Shown here piece by piece: positions 1 to 6,325 of a DNA stretch of 9,661 bases (positions are counted from its first letter, which is position 1; every line of letters starts with the position of its first letter). The translations under genes and the position numbers were made by a program. The notes below the pieces were generated by a model that did not search any database, was not told the DNA's origin, and saw only the letters and a program-made list of their open reading frames with translations. The stretch covers positions 1 through 9,661 of the forward strand of contig JAPLPC010000151.1 of NCBI GenBank assembly GCA_026400425.1. Direction: 5' to 3'. The stretch comes from Hyphomicrobiales bacterium (lineage in GTDB: Bacteria; Pseudomonadota; Alphaproteobacteria; Rhizobiales; Xanthobacteraceae).

Positions 1-167
1 CCCGCGCCATGTATCTCGGCTCGACACTGTATCGCATCCATGGCTCAAACGAGCCTGAGACAATCGGCCAGGCCGTCTCGTCGGGCTGTTTCCGCATGAC
101 CAATGAGGACGTGACCGACCTCTACAATCGCGTCCAGGTCGGCGCGACCGTGATCGTGAAGAACTAA
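1..167 (+). CDS. L,D-transpeptidase (YkuD family), C-terminal fragment
   Basis: This is the last 54 codons of a gene whose 5' part lies outside the window; reading starts at base 3 and ends at the TAA at 165-167. The fragment carries the YkuD catalytic signature: an HG pair (His codon at 39-41), then, 14 residues after the His, a SSGCFRM block whose Cys (87-89) is the expected nucleophile, then N-x-D-V-x-D-L. Family knowledge: these periplasmic enzymes form 3-3 crosslinks in peptidoglycan or attach proteins to it, acting through an acyl-Cys intermediate. Rhizobiales encode many paralogues, so no specific symbol can be given. The natural C-terminus (…VIVKN) directly follows the catalytic domain, so no extra C-terminal domain is present. 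A strong stem-loop starts 10 bp after the stop. Confidence 0.87.
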   Translation, partial: RAMYLGSTLYRIHGSNEPETIGQAVSSGCFRMTNEDVTDLYNRVQVGATVIVKN

Positions 168-176
168 CCGAACAGA

Positions 177-209
177 ACCGGAGGCCTCGCCATCAGCGAG
201 GCCTCCGGT
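177..209 (+). terminator. Perfect 14-bp stem-loop after the L,D-transpeptidase gene
   Basis: Bases 177-190 (ACCGGAGGCCTCGC) pair perfectly with 196-209 around the 5-nt loop CATCA. The stem is GC-rich and begins 10 bp past the stop codon, which is the usual position of a terminator. No clear T-tract follows, so it may be an atypical intrinsic terminator or an mRNA 3'-end stabiliser. The next gene runs the same way and starts at about 295, so the hairpin separates two transcription units. Confidence 0.7.
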
Positions 210-294
210 CCGATCTTGACTGCCGCTTCACTTGTCCGTGGGCACGACCATTGAATCCTTGCACCGTTGCGCGTTGTGCGCGAATCTGGGTGCA

Positions 295-1110
295 ATGCAC
301 CTTTTTCCAAACCGGTTGAAACTCCCGCTCGCGCTCATCGCGGCGGCATCGTTATGCGTGCTGTCTCCGCTGCCGTCTCGTCTTGCGCATGCGGGCGAAC
401 CGGCGATCATCGAAGCCCATCAGAAGCATCAGAAAAAGAGTTTCACGGACTCCCAGATCATCGACGGCTTCCTGAAAACGGCGTTCGGCGCCGAATATCA
501 CCTCGCCGGGCGGGTGGATCGCATCCGCAAATACGAGATACCGGTGCGGATCATCGTCGATGGCGGCACGGCATTGCGCAGGAAGCAGATCGGCAAAGTG
601 GTCGCCGATATCGGTCGGCGCGTGCAGCATCTCAATATTGCCGTCGTCGAGAATGCCGGCGAGGCCAACGTCACCGTCAAGCTGGTGCGCGACCGCGACC
701 TCTATCCGACATTGGCCGCGTTCTACGGCGAAGATCGCGCCAACGAGATTCGCACATCGCTGGATCCGCAATGTCTGTCCGGTTTTCGCAAGAACGATCA
801 GTTCGAAATCGAACGCTCCGACGTGATCCTCACCACTGACAATGGCGACTTCACCTTCCATGACTGTGCCTATGAGGAGATCCTGCAGTCGCTCGGCCCC
901 ATCAACGACACCACGTCGGTGCCGTGGACCATGTTCAACGACAATGTGTCGATGGGCTTCTTCGACATCTACGATCAGTATCTGCTCAATATCCTGTACG
1001 ATCCCCGCATCAAAGCGGGCATGACGGTGCAGCAGGTGCGCGCCGTGTTGCCGCAGGTGCTCGTCGATGTCCGTGCATGGGTCGCCAAGGTCAACGAATT
1101 GCCCGGCTAG
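295..1110 (+). CDS. DUF2927 family exported protein
   Basis: The gene encodes 271 residues of unknown function. I chose ATG 295 over the upstream TTG at 232 because it begins a textbook Sec signal peptide: N-terminal Arg/Lys (R7, K9), a hydrophobic core at about 10-27, and an AHA|GEP cleavage site after residue 33. The mature protein is therefore periplasmic or secreted. The C-terminal half matches the DUF2927 pattern: a Cys (C160, in DPQCLSG), HDCAYEE with a second Cys (C191) followed by Glu-Glu, LGPIND at 200-205, MFND at 213-216 and LYDPRIKAGMT at about 234-244. The two cysteines could form a disulfide in the periplasm (inference). The ribosome-binding site is weak. The gene stands alone after the upstream hairpin, with 164 bp to the next gene. 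The family is recognised by pattern only; no activity is known to me. Confidence 0.77.
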   Translation: MHLFPNRLKLPLALIAAASLCVLSPLPSRLAHAGEPAIIEAHQKHQKKSFTDSQIIDGFLKTAFGAEYHLAGRVDRIRKYEIPVRIIVDGGTALRRKQIGKVVADIGRRVQHLNIAVVENAGEANVTVKLVRDRDLYPTLAAFYGEDRANEIRTSLDPQCLSGFRKNDQFEIERSDVILTTDNGDFTFHDCAYEEILQSLGPINDTTSVPWTMFNDNVSMGFFDIYDQYLLNILYDPRIKAGMTVQQVRAVLPQVLVDVRAWVAKVNELPG

Positions 1111-1274
1111 AATATCGTCCACCTACAGGCTTGTGGTTTCGACGAGAGACAGATGCTTCAGCGAAATAGAAGCCAAAGTCTGCGTCATCGAAGATCGATC
1201 AGCCCAGACTATCGGAACCCGCCACGACGCGTTAAGTTGTCGCAACAGACATCTCCCGCGCCGGGATTCATCGC

Positions 1275-2216
1275 ATGACGACACTTCTCCTCTCCCACCA
1301 GGCTTCGCTGGATCATCTCACGCCGCCTGGCCACCCCGAGCGGCCGGAGCGCATGCGCGCGGTGGCTCAGGCGCTTGGCGATCCGCGCTTCGACGCACTG
1401 GTGCGCGCCGACGCGCCGTTAGGCAGTCTCGATCACGTCAGCCTGTGTCACGACAGTCACTATATCGAGGAGCTCCGGCACATCGCGCCGACGAGCGGCC
1501 TGGCCTATATCGATGGAGATACATCGCTGTCGCCCGGCACTTGGGAAGCCGTGATGCGCGGCGTCGGCGGCGCCATCGTAGCGACCGATGCGGTGATGAA
1601 GGGCGAGCATACAAATGCCTTCGTCGCCACCCGCCCGCCCGGCCATCACGCCGAGAGCAACAAGGCGATGGGCTTCTGCTTCTTCGATCAGGCTGCGATT
1701 GCCGCGCGCTATGCGCAGCGCACCTATGGCATCGGCCGCGCGGCGGTGGTCGATTTCGACGTGCATCACGGCAACGGCACGCAGGAAATCTTCTGGGCCG
1801 ACAAGAGCGTGATGTATTGCTCGACGCATCAGATGCCGCTGTTTCCCGGCACGGGTGCGACACAGGAACGCGGCGAGCACGGCACGGTGGTCAATGCACC
1901 AATGCGCGACGGTGATGGGGGCGCGAAATTCCGCGCTGCCTTCGAGAATCTCATTCTTCCGCAACTACAGACGTTCTCCCCCGAACTGATCATCATCTCC
2001 GCCGGATTCGATGCGCACCGGCGCGATCCGCTGGCCTCGCTCGAACTCGACGCCAGCGACTTCGGCTGGGTGACGCGCAGATTGCTCGACCTCGCAGACC
2101 AGACGGCCGGCGGCCGCGTTGTTTCGGTGCTGGAGGGCGGCTACGATCTGCAGGGCTTGCAGGAATCGGTCGCCGCCCACGTCACCGAGCTGATGGGCAA
2201 GAACGATGCCGCATAG
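1275..2216 (+). CDS. Histone deacetylase-like amidohydrolase (class II HDAC / acetylpolyamine amidohydrolase family)
   Basis: The 313-residue protein has the full arginase/deacetylase-fold active site. It shows the N-terminal HPERPERM motif (20-27), RPPGHHAE with the catalytic His pair H124-H125, DFDVHHGNGTQ supplying zinc ligands D162 and H164, SAGFDAH supplying the third ligand D246, and EGGYD with the transition-state Tyr Y290. Length and motif order equal those of full-length bacterial family members. Such enzymes are Zn-dependent cytosolic deacetylases; bacterial substrates may be acetylated proteins, polyamines or other acetyl-amides, and the sequence does not decide which. ATG 1275 is used because the conserved domain starts immediately; the ribosome-binding site is poor. 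It lies 75 bp upstream of xseB on the same strand, an arrangement I recall as common in Bradyrhizobium relatives, so the two may be co-transcribed. Confidence 0.93.
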   Translation: MTTLLLSHQASLDHLTPPGHPERPERMRAVAQALGDPRFDALVRADAPLGSLDHVSLCHDSHYIEELRHIAPTSGLAYIDGDTSLSPGTWEAVMRGVGGAIVATDAVMKGEHTNAFVATRPPGHHAESNKAMGFCFFDQAAIAARYAQRTYGIGRAAVVDFDVHHGNGTQEIFWADKSVMYCSTHQMPLFPGTGATQERGEHGTVVNAPMRDGDGGAKFRAAFENLILPQLQTFSPELIIISAGFDAHRRDPLASLELDASDFGWVTRRLLDLADQTAGGRVVSVLEGGYDLQGLQESVAAHVTELMGKNDAA

Positions 2217-2291
2217 ACCGCAACCGCCTCGCCACATTGCGCCCGCAAACATCGATAGAATCGTGCATCCCAAAGGCACACGGAAGAGCGA

Positions 2292-2543
2292 ATGGCCGAC
2301 AACACCCATGCCGACGTCAAGAAGCTGACTTTCGAGACGGCGATCGAAGAACTTGAGTCGATCGTGCGTCGCCTCGAGGAAGGCAAGGTGCCGCTTGAGG
2401 AGTCGGTGGCGATCTATGAGCGCGGCGAGGCGCTGAAGCGCCGTTGCGATGATCTGCTGCGTCAAGCCGAAGCACGCGTCGATAAAATCACGACAGATTC
2501 AAGCGGTCGCCCAGTCGGAACTGAACCGCTCGACGTGCAGTAA
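2292..2543 (+). CDS. xseB: Exodeoxyribonuclease VII small subunit
   Basis: The 83-residue protein is the small subunit of exonuclease VII. It binds in several copies to the large subunit XseA, and the complex degrades single-stranded DNA to oligonucleotides in repair and recombination. The diagnostic core is present: TFETAIEELESIVRRLEEG at about 13-31, PLEES at 34-38, YERGEAL at 42-48, then a second helix ending in a basic stretch. Together these give the two-helix hairpin of the family, at its usual size. A GGAAG ribosome-binding site at 2282-2286 supports ATG 2292. xseB sits next to isoprenoid genes (ispA, dxs) in many proteobacteria, and here dxs follows after one hydrolase gene. The large subunit gene is not in this window. 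No anomalies were seen. Confidence 0.96.
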   Translation: MADNTHADVKKLTFETAIEELESIVRRLEEGKVPLEESVAIYERGEALKRRCDDLLRQAEARVDKITTDSSGRPVGTEPLDVQ

Positions 2544-2623
2544 ATTAGCATCTAGCGCAGCGACGTGCCGGCAGATCTCGGCACAGCGTGCCCGCCAATG
2601 CCGTCCGTAGGGATTTTTAACGC

Positions 2624-2650
2624 TTGGTCTGTGGCCCGCCCTGCTATAGT
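2624..2650 (+). promoter_or_regulatory. Candidate sigma-70 promoter for the membrane hydrolase gene
   Basis: A TATAGT -10-like hexamer lies at 2645-2650, with a TTGGTC -35-like hexamer at 2624-2629 and a somewhat short 15-nt spacer. Transcription would begin near 2657, leaving a leader of about 18 nt that contains a GGGG ribosome-binding element (2664-2667) before the GTG at 2675. This is a pattern match only, but the placement fits. Confidence 0.38.
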
Positions 2651-2674
2651 CCGCTGTCAGTTCGGGGATCAAGC

Positions 2675-3721
2675 GTGCGCGTCCAGCACCGTCATGTCAT
2701 CTATGTGCAAGGATACGACCCTCGGGGCCTGGCGCAATATTACCGTATGTTCCGGACCGAGCTGCGCAAATTCGCCCGGCTTTATGGACTGACCACGACC
2801 GTCGGGCGCCCGAAGGAACATGCGGCAGGCGAATTTGCCCATGAGTCGGCCGCCTGGACCATCGAAACCTCCGGCGATGGCTGGCAGACCCGGACCGATT
2901 ACGATTTTCTCCGCTGGGAAGACCTGATCCAGCGCGATCTCGCAGCGCCGATCTGGCGCACGGCCATCCACGGCATGCTGATCTATTGGGGACTGGTGTT
3001 GTCCGGCACCATGGGTCGGTTCTGGCGCGCCCACTGGCGGTTCGCCACTTTCATCAGCTGGCCCCATTTCGTTCTGCTGAACGAGGCAATCTGGTCGGCC
3101 GCGATTGCGTGGCTGGTGGCGTGGGGCCTGAAGGCGCTCGGCGTGCACGGCTTGCTTGTCGGCTGTGCTGCAGCCGCGGTATTCATCGCGGTGCTCGGCT
3201 CGCTGGTCAAATACACGGAAGAGCGCACCTACCTGCTTTATCTGATGGCCGACACCATCTTCACGTGGCAATTCTCCCACGGCAAACGACCCGATTGGGA
3301 TGCCCGCATCGACCGGTTCGCGCGCCATCTGGTGAAGGTCGCGCAGAGCTCCCAGGCGCAGGAAATCGTGCTTGTCGGCCACAGCTCGGGCTCTTTTCTC
3401 GGCTCCGAGATCCTTGCCCGCGCCTTGAAGCTGGATCCAGATCTCGGCCGTCACGGGCCACGTGTCGTATTGCTCACGCTGGGCGGCAATATGCCGATCG
3501 TCGGATTTCACAAAGCGGCGCAGGGTTTTCGCGACAATCTGCGTCGGCTCGCGACAGAACCTTCGATCGACTGGATCGACTGTCAGTCCCGCAAGGACGT
3601 CATGAATTTTTACCCATTCGACCCCGTTAGCGGTCACGGGATCGAGGTAGGCCACGACAAGCGGAACCCGACCATCGTCCCGGTACGGTTTCGCGAGATC
3701 ATCCGCCAGGACCACTATTGA
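2675..3721 (+). CDS. Membrane-associated alpha/beta-hydrolase-like protein, uncharacterised
   Basis: The protein has 348 residues from GTG 2675, chosen because a GGGG element lies 7 nt upstream and the reading is then HVIYVQGYDPRG, a start typical of this hydrolase-like family. An upstream GTG at 2624 would lie inside the candidate promoter. The N-terminal segment (8-18) resembles the first strand plus oxyanion loop of an alpha/beta hydrolase. Hydrophobic segments at about 98-114, 133-152 and 157-178 look like two or three membrane spans inserted into the fold. After them comes IVLVGHSSGS with the G-x-S-x-G elbow (Ser237). A later Asp (D316, FYPFDPVSG) and His (H327, VGHDKRNP) are possible triad members, which is inference. 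Substrate and reaction are unknown; a lipid or ester substrate at the inner membrane is conceivable. The gene ends in TGATG, overlapping a doubtful small ORF. Confidence 0.8.
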   Translation: MRVQHRHVIYVQGYDPRGLAQYYRMFRTELRKFARLYGLTTTVGRPKEHAAGEFAHESAAWTIETSGDGWQTRTDYDFLRWEDLIQRDLAAPIWRTAIHGMLIYWGLVLSGTMGRFWRAHWRFATFISWPHFVLLNEAIWSAAIAWLVAWGLKALGVHGLLVGCAAAAVFIAVLGSLVKYTEERTYLLYLMADTIFTWQFSHGKRPDWDARIDRFARHLVKVAQSSQAQEIVLVGHSSGSFLGSEILARALKLDPDLGRHGPRVVLLTLGGNMPIVGFHKAAQGFRDNLRRLATEPSIDWIDCQSRKDVMNFYPFDPVSGHGIEVGHDKRNPTIVPVRFREIIRQDHY

Positions 3722-3939
3722 TGGCGAATGAACGACCGCATGCCTACGATTTTTTCATGATCGTCTGCGGTCCGGTTGCTTTGCGCGCGCGCATCGATCA
3801 GCCTGCCGCAACTCTGGATTTAATCGACGAGGATATTACAACCCGCGAAAAAGCATGGAAGAAGCTTGATCTGGGTCAAAGAAGTGCCATTTCAGGCCCT
3901 CCCGGCGGCGCCCAGGCGGCCGCGCGCCGGATCGGCTAG
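3721..3939 (+). CDS. Doubtful small ORF, 72 aa, overlapping the hydrolase stop
   Basis: The ATG at 3721 overlaps the preceding TGA by one base (TGATG), an arrangement used for translational coupling. The predicted 72-residue product begins MANERPHAYDFFMIVCG and ends in a low-complexity Gly/Pro/Ala/Arg tail; I recognise no domain, signal peptide or membrane span. Two points argue against it: no ribosome-binding site of its own beyond the coupling context, and a FixK/FNR-like palindrome (3866-3879) inside it, which fits a regulatory intergenic region better. It could also be a decayed gene. Kept only as a possibility. Confidence 0.22.
   Translation: MANERPHAYDFFMIVCGPVALRARIDQPAATLDLIDEDITTREKAWKKLDLGQRSAISGPPGGAQAAARRIG
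3866..3879. promoter_or_regulatory. FixK/FNR-type box (anaerobox)
   Basis: The 14-mer TTGATCTGGGTCAA fits the FNR/FixK consensus TTGAT-N4-ATCAA with one substitution, and fits the rhizobial form TTG(A/C)-N6-(T/G)CAA fully, with correct half-site spacing. FixK2/FnrN/AadR-type regulators use such sites to activate genes at low oxygen in Bradyrhizobium and Rhodopseudomonas. No good -10 lies at the class II distance on the + strand; on the - strand a TAATAT lies 37 bp from the centre (3833-3838), but no minus-strand gene follows. The target is therefore unresolved: the small ORFs, a long-leader dxs transcript, or an antisense RNA. Confidence 0.45.
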
Positions 3940-3980
3940 CAACCGACCGGCAACCCGCCAAGGGAACCCAACCGACTGCA

Positions 3981-4103
3981 ATGGTTGGCTTTAATTCTGG
4001 CTTTGGTGTAAAGGGACAAGGTTCACCCGCAACGAACCAGGCGACGATGCCGGTCGTTAACGGTGATAAGCGCTTCAACCATCTGATGAAAATGTTCGGA
4101 TGA
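3981..4103 (+). CDS. Possible small protein, 40 aa, upstream of dxs
   Basis: ATG 3981 to TGA 4101-4103 encodes 40 residues beginning MVGFNSGFGVKGQG and ending KRFNHLMKMFG. The composition looks protein-like rather than random: no Arg-rich shadow character, a Gly/Asn-rich N-terminus and an amphipathic basic C-terminus. An AAGGGAA purine run (3960-3966) is about 14 nt upstream, too far for an ideal ribosome-binding site, and the start codon sits at the edge of a 6-bp hairpin. I recognise no family. It could be a leader peptide or chance. Confidence 0.27.
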   Translation: MVGFNSGFGVKGQGSPATNQATMPVVNGDKRFNHLMKMFG

Positions 4104-4272
4104 AGAAGCTTCCAAGCATGCTAGATACCATGTCGAAAAATCGAAGCCCATTATAAGGCCTCGAAACCAGCTTCCCGGTGCCGGGGGATGCAGCAGTCCG
4201 AACCGTTTGGCGCTTTCGCGCGACGAACTCGATGCCTACTCAATCCCGGACATGTCAAATTGGAATAGTGCC

Positions 4273-6121
4273 GTGACCAATTTTAGTAAGACCCCGCTGC
4301 TCGATACCATCCGGACGCCGGAAGATTTGCGCAAGCTGAAGGTCGAGAAGATTCGTCAGGTCGCCGACGAATTGCGTCAGGAGACCATCGATACGGTGTC
4401 GGTGACCGGCGGTCACTTCGGTGCCGGTCTTGGTGTGGTCGAACTGACGACGGCGCTGCATTACGTGTTCGACACGCCGCGCGACCGCATCATCTGGGAC
4501 GTCGGGCATCAGGCCTATCCGCACAAGATCCTCACCGGCCGCCGTGATCGCATCCGCACCCTGCGCACGCCAGGCGGCCTGTCGGGCTTCACCAAGCGCT
4601 CGGAGAGCGAATACGATCCGTTCGGCGCCGCGCATTCCTCCACCTCGATCTCGGCCGGCCTCGGCATGGCCGTGGCCCGCGATCTGGCGGGCGGCTCGAA
4701 CAACGTTATCGCCGTGATCGGCGACGGTTCGATGTCGGCCGGCATGGCCTATGAAGCGATGAACAATGCCGGCGCGATGAATTCGCGCCTGATCGTGATC
4801 CTCAACGACAATGACATGTCGATCGCGCCGCCGGTCGGCGCCATGTCGGCCTATCTGTCGCGGATGTATTCCGGCAAGACCTATCGCGGCCTGCGCGATG
4901 CTGCCAAGCAGCTCGGCAAACACCTGCCGAAGCTGATCGCCGATCGTGCCGAGCGCGTGGAAGAATATTCCCGCGGCTTCATGGTCAATGGCGGGACGCT
5001 GTTCGAAGAGCTTGGCTTTTACTATGTCGGCCCGATCGACGGTCATAACCTCGATCACCTGCTGCCTGTGCTGCAGAACGTCCGTGACATGGAAACCGGC
5101 CCGATCCTGGTTCATGTCGTGACGCAGAAGGGCAAGGGCTATGGCCCGGCCGAGGCTGCCGTTGATAAATATCATGCGGTCGTCAAGTTCGACGTCGCCA
5201 CCGGCACCCAGTCGAAGTCGAAGCCGAATGCGCCGGCGTATCAGAACGTGTTCGGCCAGAGCCTGGTCAAGGAAGCCGAGAAGGACGACAAGATCGTCGC
5301 CATCACCGCGGCGATGCCGTCGGGCACCGGCGTCGATATCTTCAACAAGGCTTTCCCGCACCGCACCTTCGACGTCGGCATCGCCGAGCAGCATGCCGTC
5401 ACCTTTGCAGCTGGTCTCGCAACCGAAGGCTACAAGCCGTTCTGCGCGATCTATTCGACCTTCCTGCAGCGCGGCTATGACCAGATCGTGCACGACGTGG
5501 CGATCCAGAACTTGCCGGTGCGCTTCGCCATCGATCGCGCGGGCCTTGTCGGCTCCGATGGCGCCACCCATGCCGGCTCGTTCGACAACGCCTATCTCGG
5601 CTGCCTGCCGAACATGGTGATCATGGCAGCATCCGACGAAGCCGAACTGGTGCACATGGTGGCCACCCAGGTGGCCATCAACGATGCGCCGAGTTCGCTG
5701 CGCTACCCGCGCGGCGGAGGTCGCGGCGTCGAGATGCCGGAAGTCGGCATTCCGCTGGAAATCGGCAAGGGCCGTATCATTCGCCAGGGCAAACAAGTCG
5801 CCCTGTTCTCGTTCGGCACCCGTCTCGCCGAATGCGAAAAGGCCGCCTCTGAAGCTCGCCCGCGAGCATGAGATCCTGCTGACTATCGAGGAAGGCTCGA
5901 TCGGCGGTTTCGGCTCCCATGTCATGAACACGCTCGCCGAACACGGCATGCTGGACGGCGGCCTGCGCATGCGCGCCATGGTGCTGCCCGACACCTTCCA
6001 GGACCACGACTCGCCGGCGGCGATGTATGCCCAGGCCGGTCTGGACGCGAAGGGCATCGTCAAAAAGGTGTTCGAGACCCTCGGCAAGGATTTCGCAGCC
6101 GAGACCGTCAAGCTCGCTTAA
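4273..6121 (+). pseudogene. dxs: 1-deoxy-D-xylulose-5-phosphate synthase, disrupted by an out-of-frame internal deletion
   Basis: Dxs condenses pyruvate and glyceraldehyde 3-phosphate to DXP using thiamine diphosphate, the first step of the MEP isoprenoid pathway (also feeding thiamine and pyridoxal). GTG 4273 is preferred: GGAA lies 7 nt upstream and the N-terminus (TNFSKTPLLDTI) matches relatives; ATG 4252 is in frame but lacks a ribosome-binding site. The TPP and active-site parts are intact: TGGHFGAGLG (H48), WDVGHQAYPHKILTGR, GDGSMSAGMAYEAMNN (from 150), LNDNDMS, GPIDGH, GIAEQHAVTF (E372, equivalent to E. coli E370), FLQRGYDQIVHD and RYPRG. After ECEKAA (525 codons, to 5847) the frame runs into TGA at 5869-5871. 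The true C-terminus, LKLAREHEILLTIEEGS onward, resumes in the frame of 5849 and ends at TAA 6119-6121 (90 codons). 525+90 codons is about 26 short of the roughly 641 typical of relatives. The strand/helix stretch between AA and LKLA in the C-terminal transketolase domain is gone. Confidence 0.95.
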
Positions 6122-6137
6122 GCGCTACAAACTTCGC

Positions 6138-6223
6138 TGTCATCGCTTGGCTTGGCCGGGCGATCCAGCAAACGATGACGGAGCGGCGTATCCTGGTTCA
6201 CCCGATCAAGTCGGGTGACAACA
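6138..6223. repeat. Two-armed inverted repeat element (dispersed intergenic, Bradyrhizobium-type)
   Basis: The left arm (6138-6168, TGTCATCGC…GATCCAG) and right arm (6193-6223, CTGG…GACAACA) are imperfect inverted copies, 21 of 31 positions matching, separated by 24 nt. Each arm also folds on itself: the right arm has a perfect 7-bp stem CACCCGA/TCGGGTG (6199-6205 with 6211-6217), and the left arm has CGCTTGG/CCGGGCG with two G-U pairs in RNA. The pattern of a GTCAT…CTTGGCCGGG…ATCCAG arm, a spacer, then a reversed arm resembles an abundant intergenic repeat that I recall from Bradyrhizobium and relatives. It starts 16 bp after the dxs stop and may serve as its transcript end. Confidence 0.6.
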
Positions 6224-6280
6224 ACTGAAACTTGCGATGCAATTCGGTACACAGATTCGGATCGCCTCGTTGTCGTCTGA

Positions 6281-6292
6281 TTGACGCGTCAA
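6281..6292. promoter_or_regulatory. 12-bp perfect palindrome upstream of the deoxyribosyltransferase gene
   Basis: TTGACGCGTCAA reads identically on both strands and lies 34 nt before the ATG at 6326. The half-site spacing (TTGA-N4-TCAA) excludes a standard FNR/FixK site, which needs N6. Its promoter-proximal position would suit a dimeric repressor, but no regulator gene is nearby and no good -10 follows. It may be chance. Confidence 0.25.
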
Positions 6293-6325
6293 AGTCGGCC
6301 CGCTTCGCGCTTGGACGGGGACTTC

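Larger units (their letters stand above)
3722..4272 (+). other. About 550-bp region between the membrane hydrolase gene and dxs
   Basis: No confident gene lies in this stretch. It contains a FixK/FNR-type palindrome (3866-3879), two doubtful small ORFs (3721-3939 and 3981-4103), and a small hairpin (CCAACC at 3968-3973 with GGTTGG at 3983-3988, 9-nt loop) followed by a short AT-rich run. A TTATAA hexamer at 4151-4156 could be a -10 element, but it lacks a good -35 partner. No tRNA, IS element or long repeat was found. If dxs is transcribed from the upstream box, its 5' leader would be unusually long. Confidence 0.6.

Noticed and set aside
2565..2584. Hairpin GTGCCG…CGGCAC after xseB as a terminator
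   Set aside because: The stem is only 6 bp with an 8-nt loop and no adjacent T-run, so it is too weak to call.
2565..2792. 75-codon + strand frame after xseB
   Set aside because: It overlaps the candidate promoter and the start of the hydrolase gene in another frame, and its product shows no domain.
2669..3715. A 348-codon minus-strand frame opposite the membrane hydrolase
   Set aside because: The + strand has a ribosome-binding site, hydrophobic spans and a GHSSG elbow; the minus-strand product has no recognisable feature.
3968..3996. Small hairpin CCAACC/GGTTGG with a following AT-rich run as a terminator
   Set aside because: A 6-bp stem with a 9-nt loop and an interrupted T-run is marginal; it is mentioned only within the gap description.
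4020..4040. GGTTCACCCG / GGTTC…GAACC as part of a tRNA T-arm
   Set aside because: No acceptor, D or anticodon arms can be assembled around it.
5840..5875. Programmed ribosomal frameshifting in dxs
   Set aside because: No slippery heptamer is evident at the junction, and a shift alone would still leave about 26 conserved residues missing; a deletion explains both.
4255..6111. A 618-codon open frame on the minus strand across dxs
   Set aside because: It is antisense to a clearly recognisable dxs and arises from GC-rich codon use; its translation shows no domain and is rich in His/Arg/Asp, as antisense shadows usually are.
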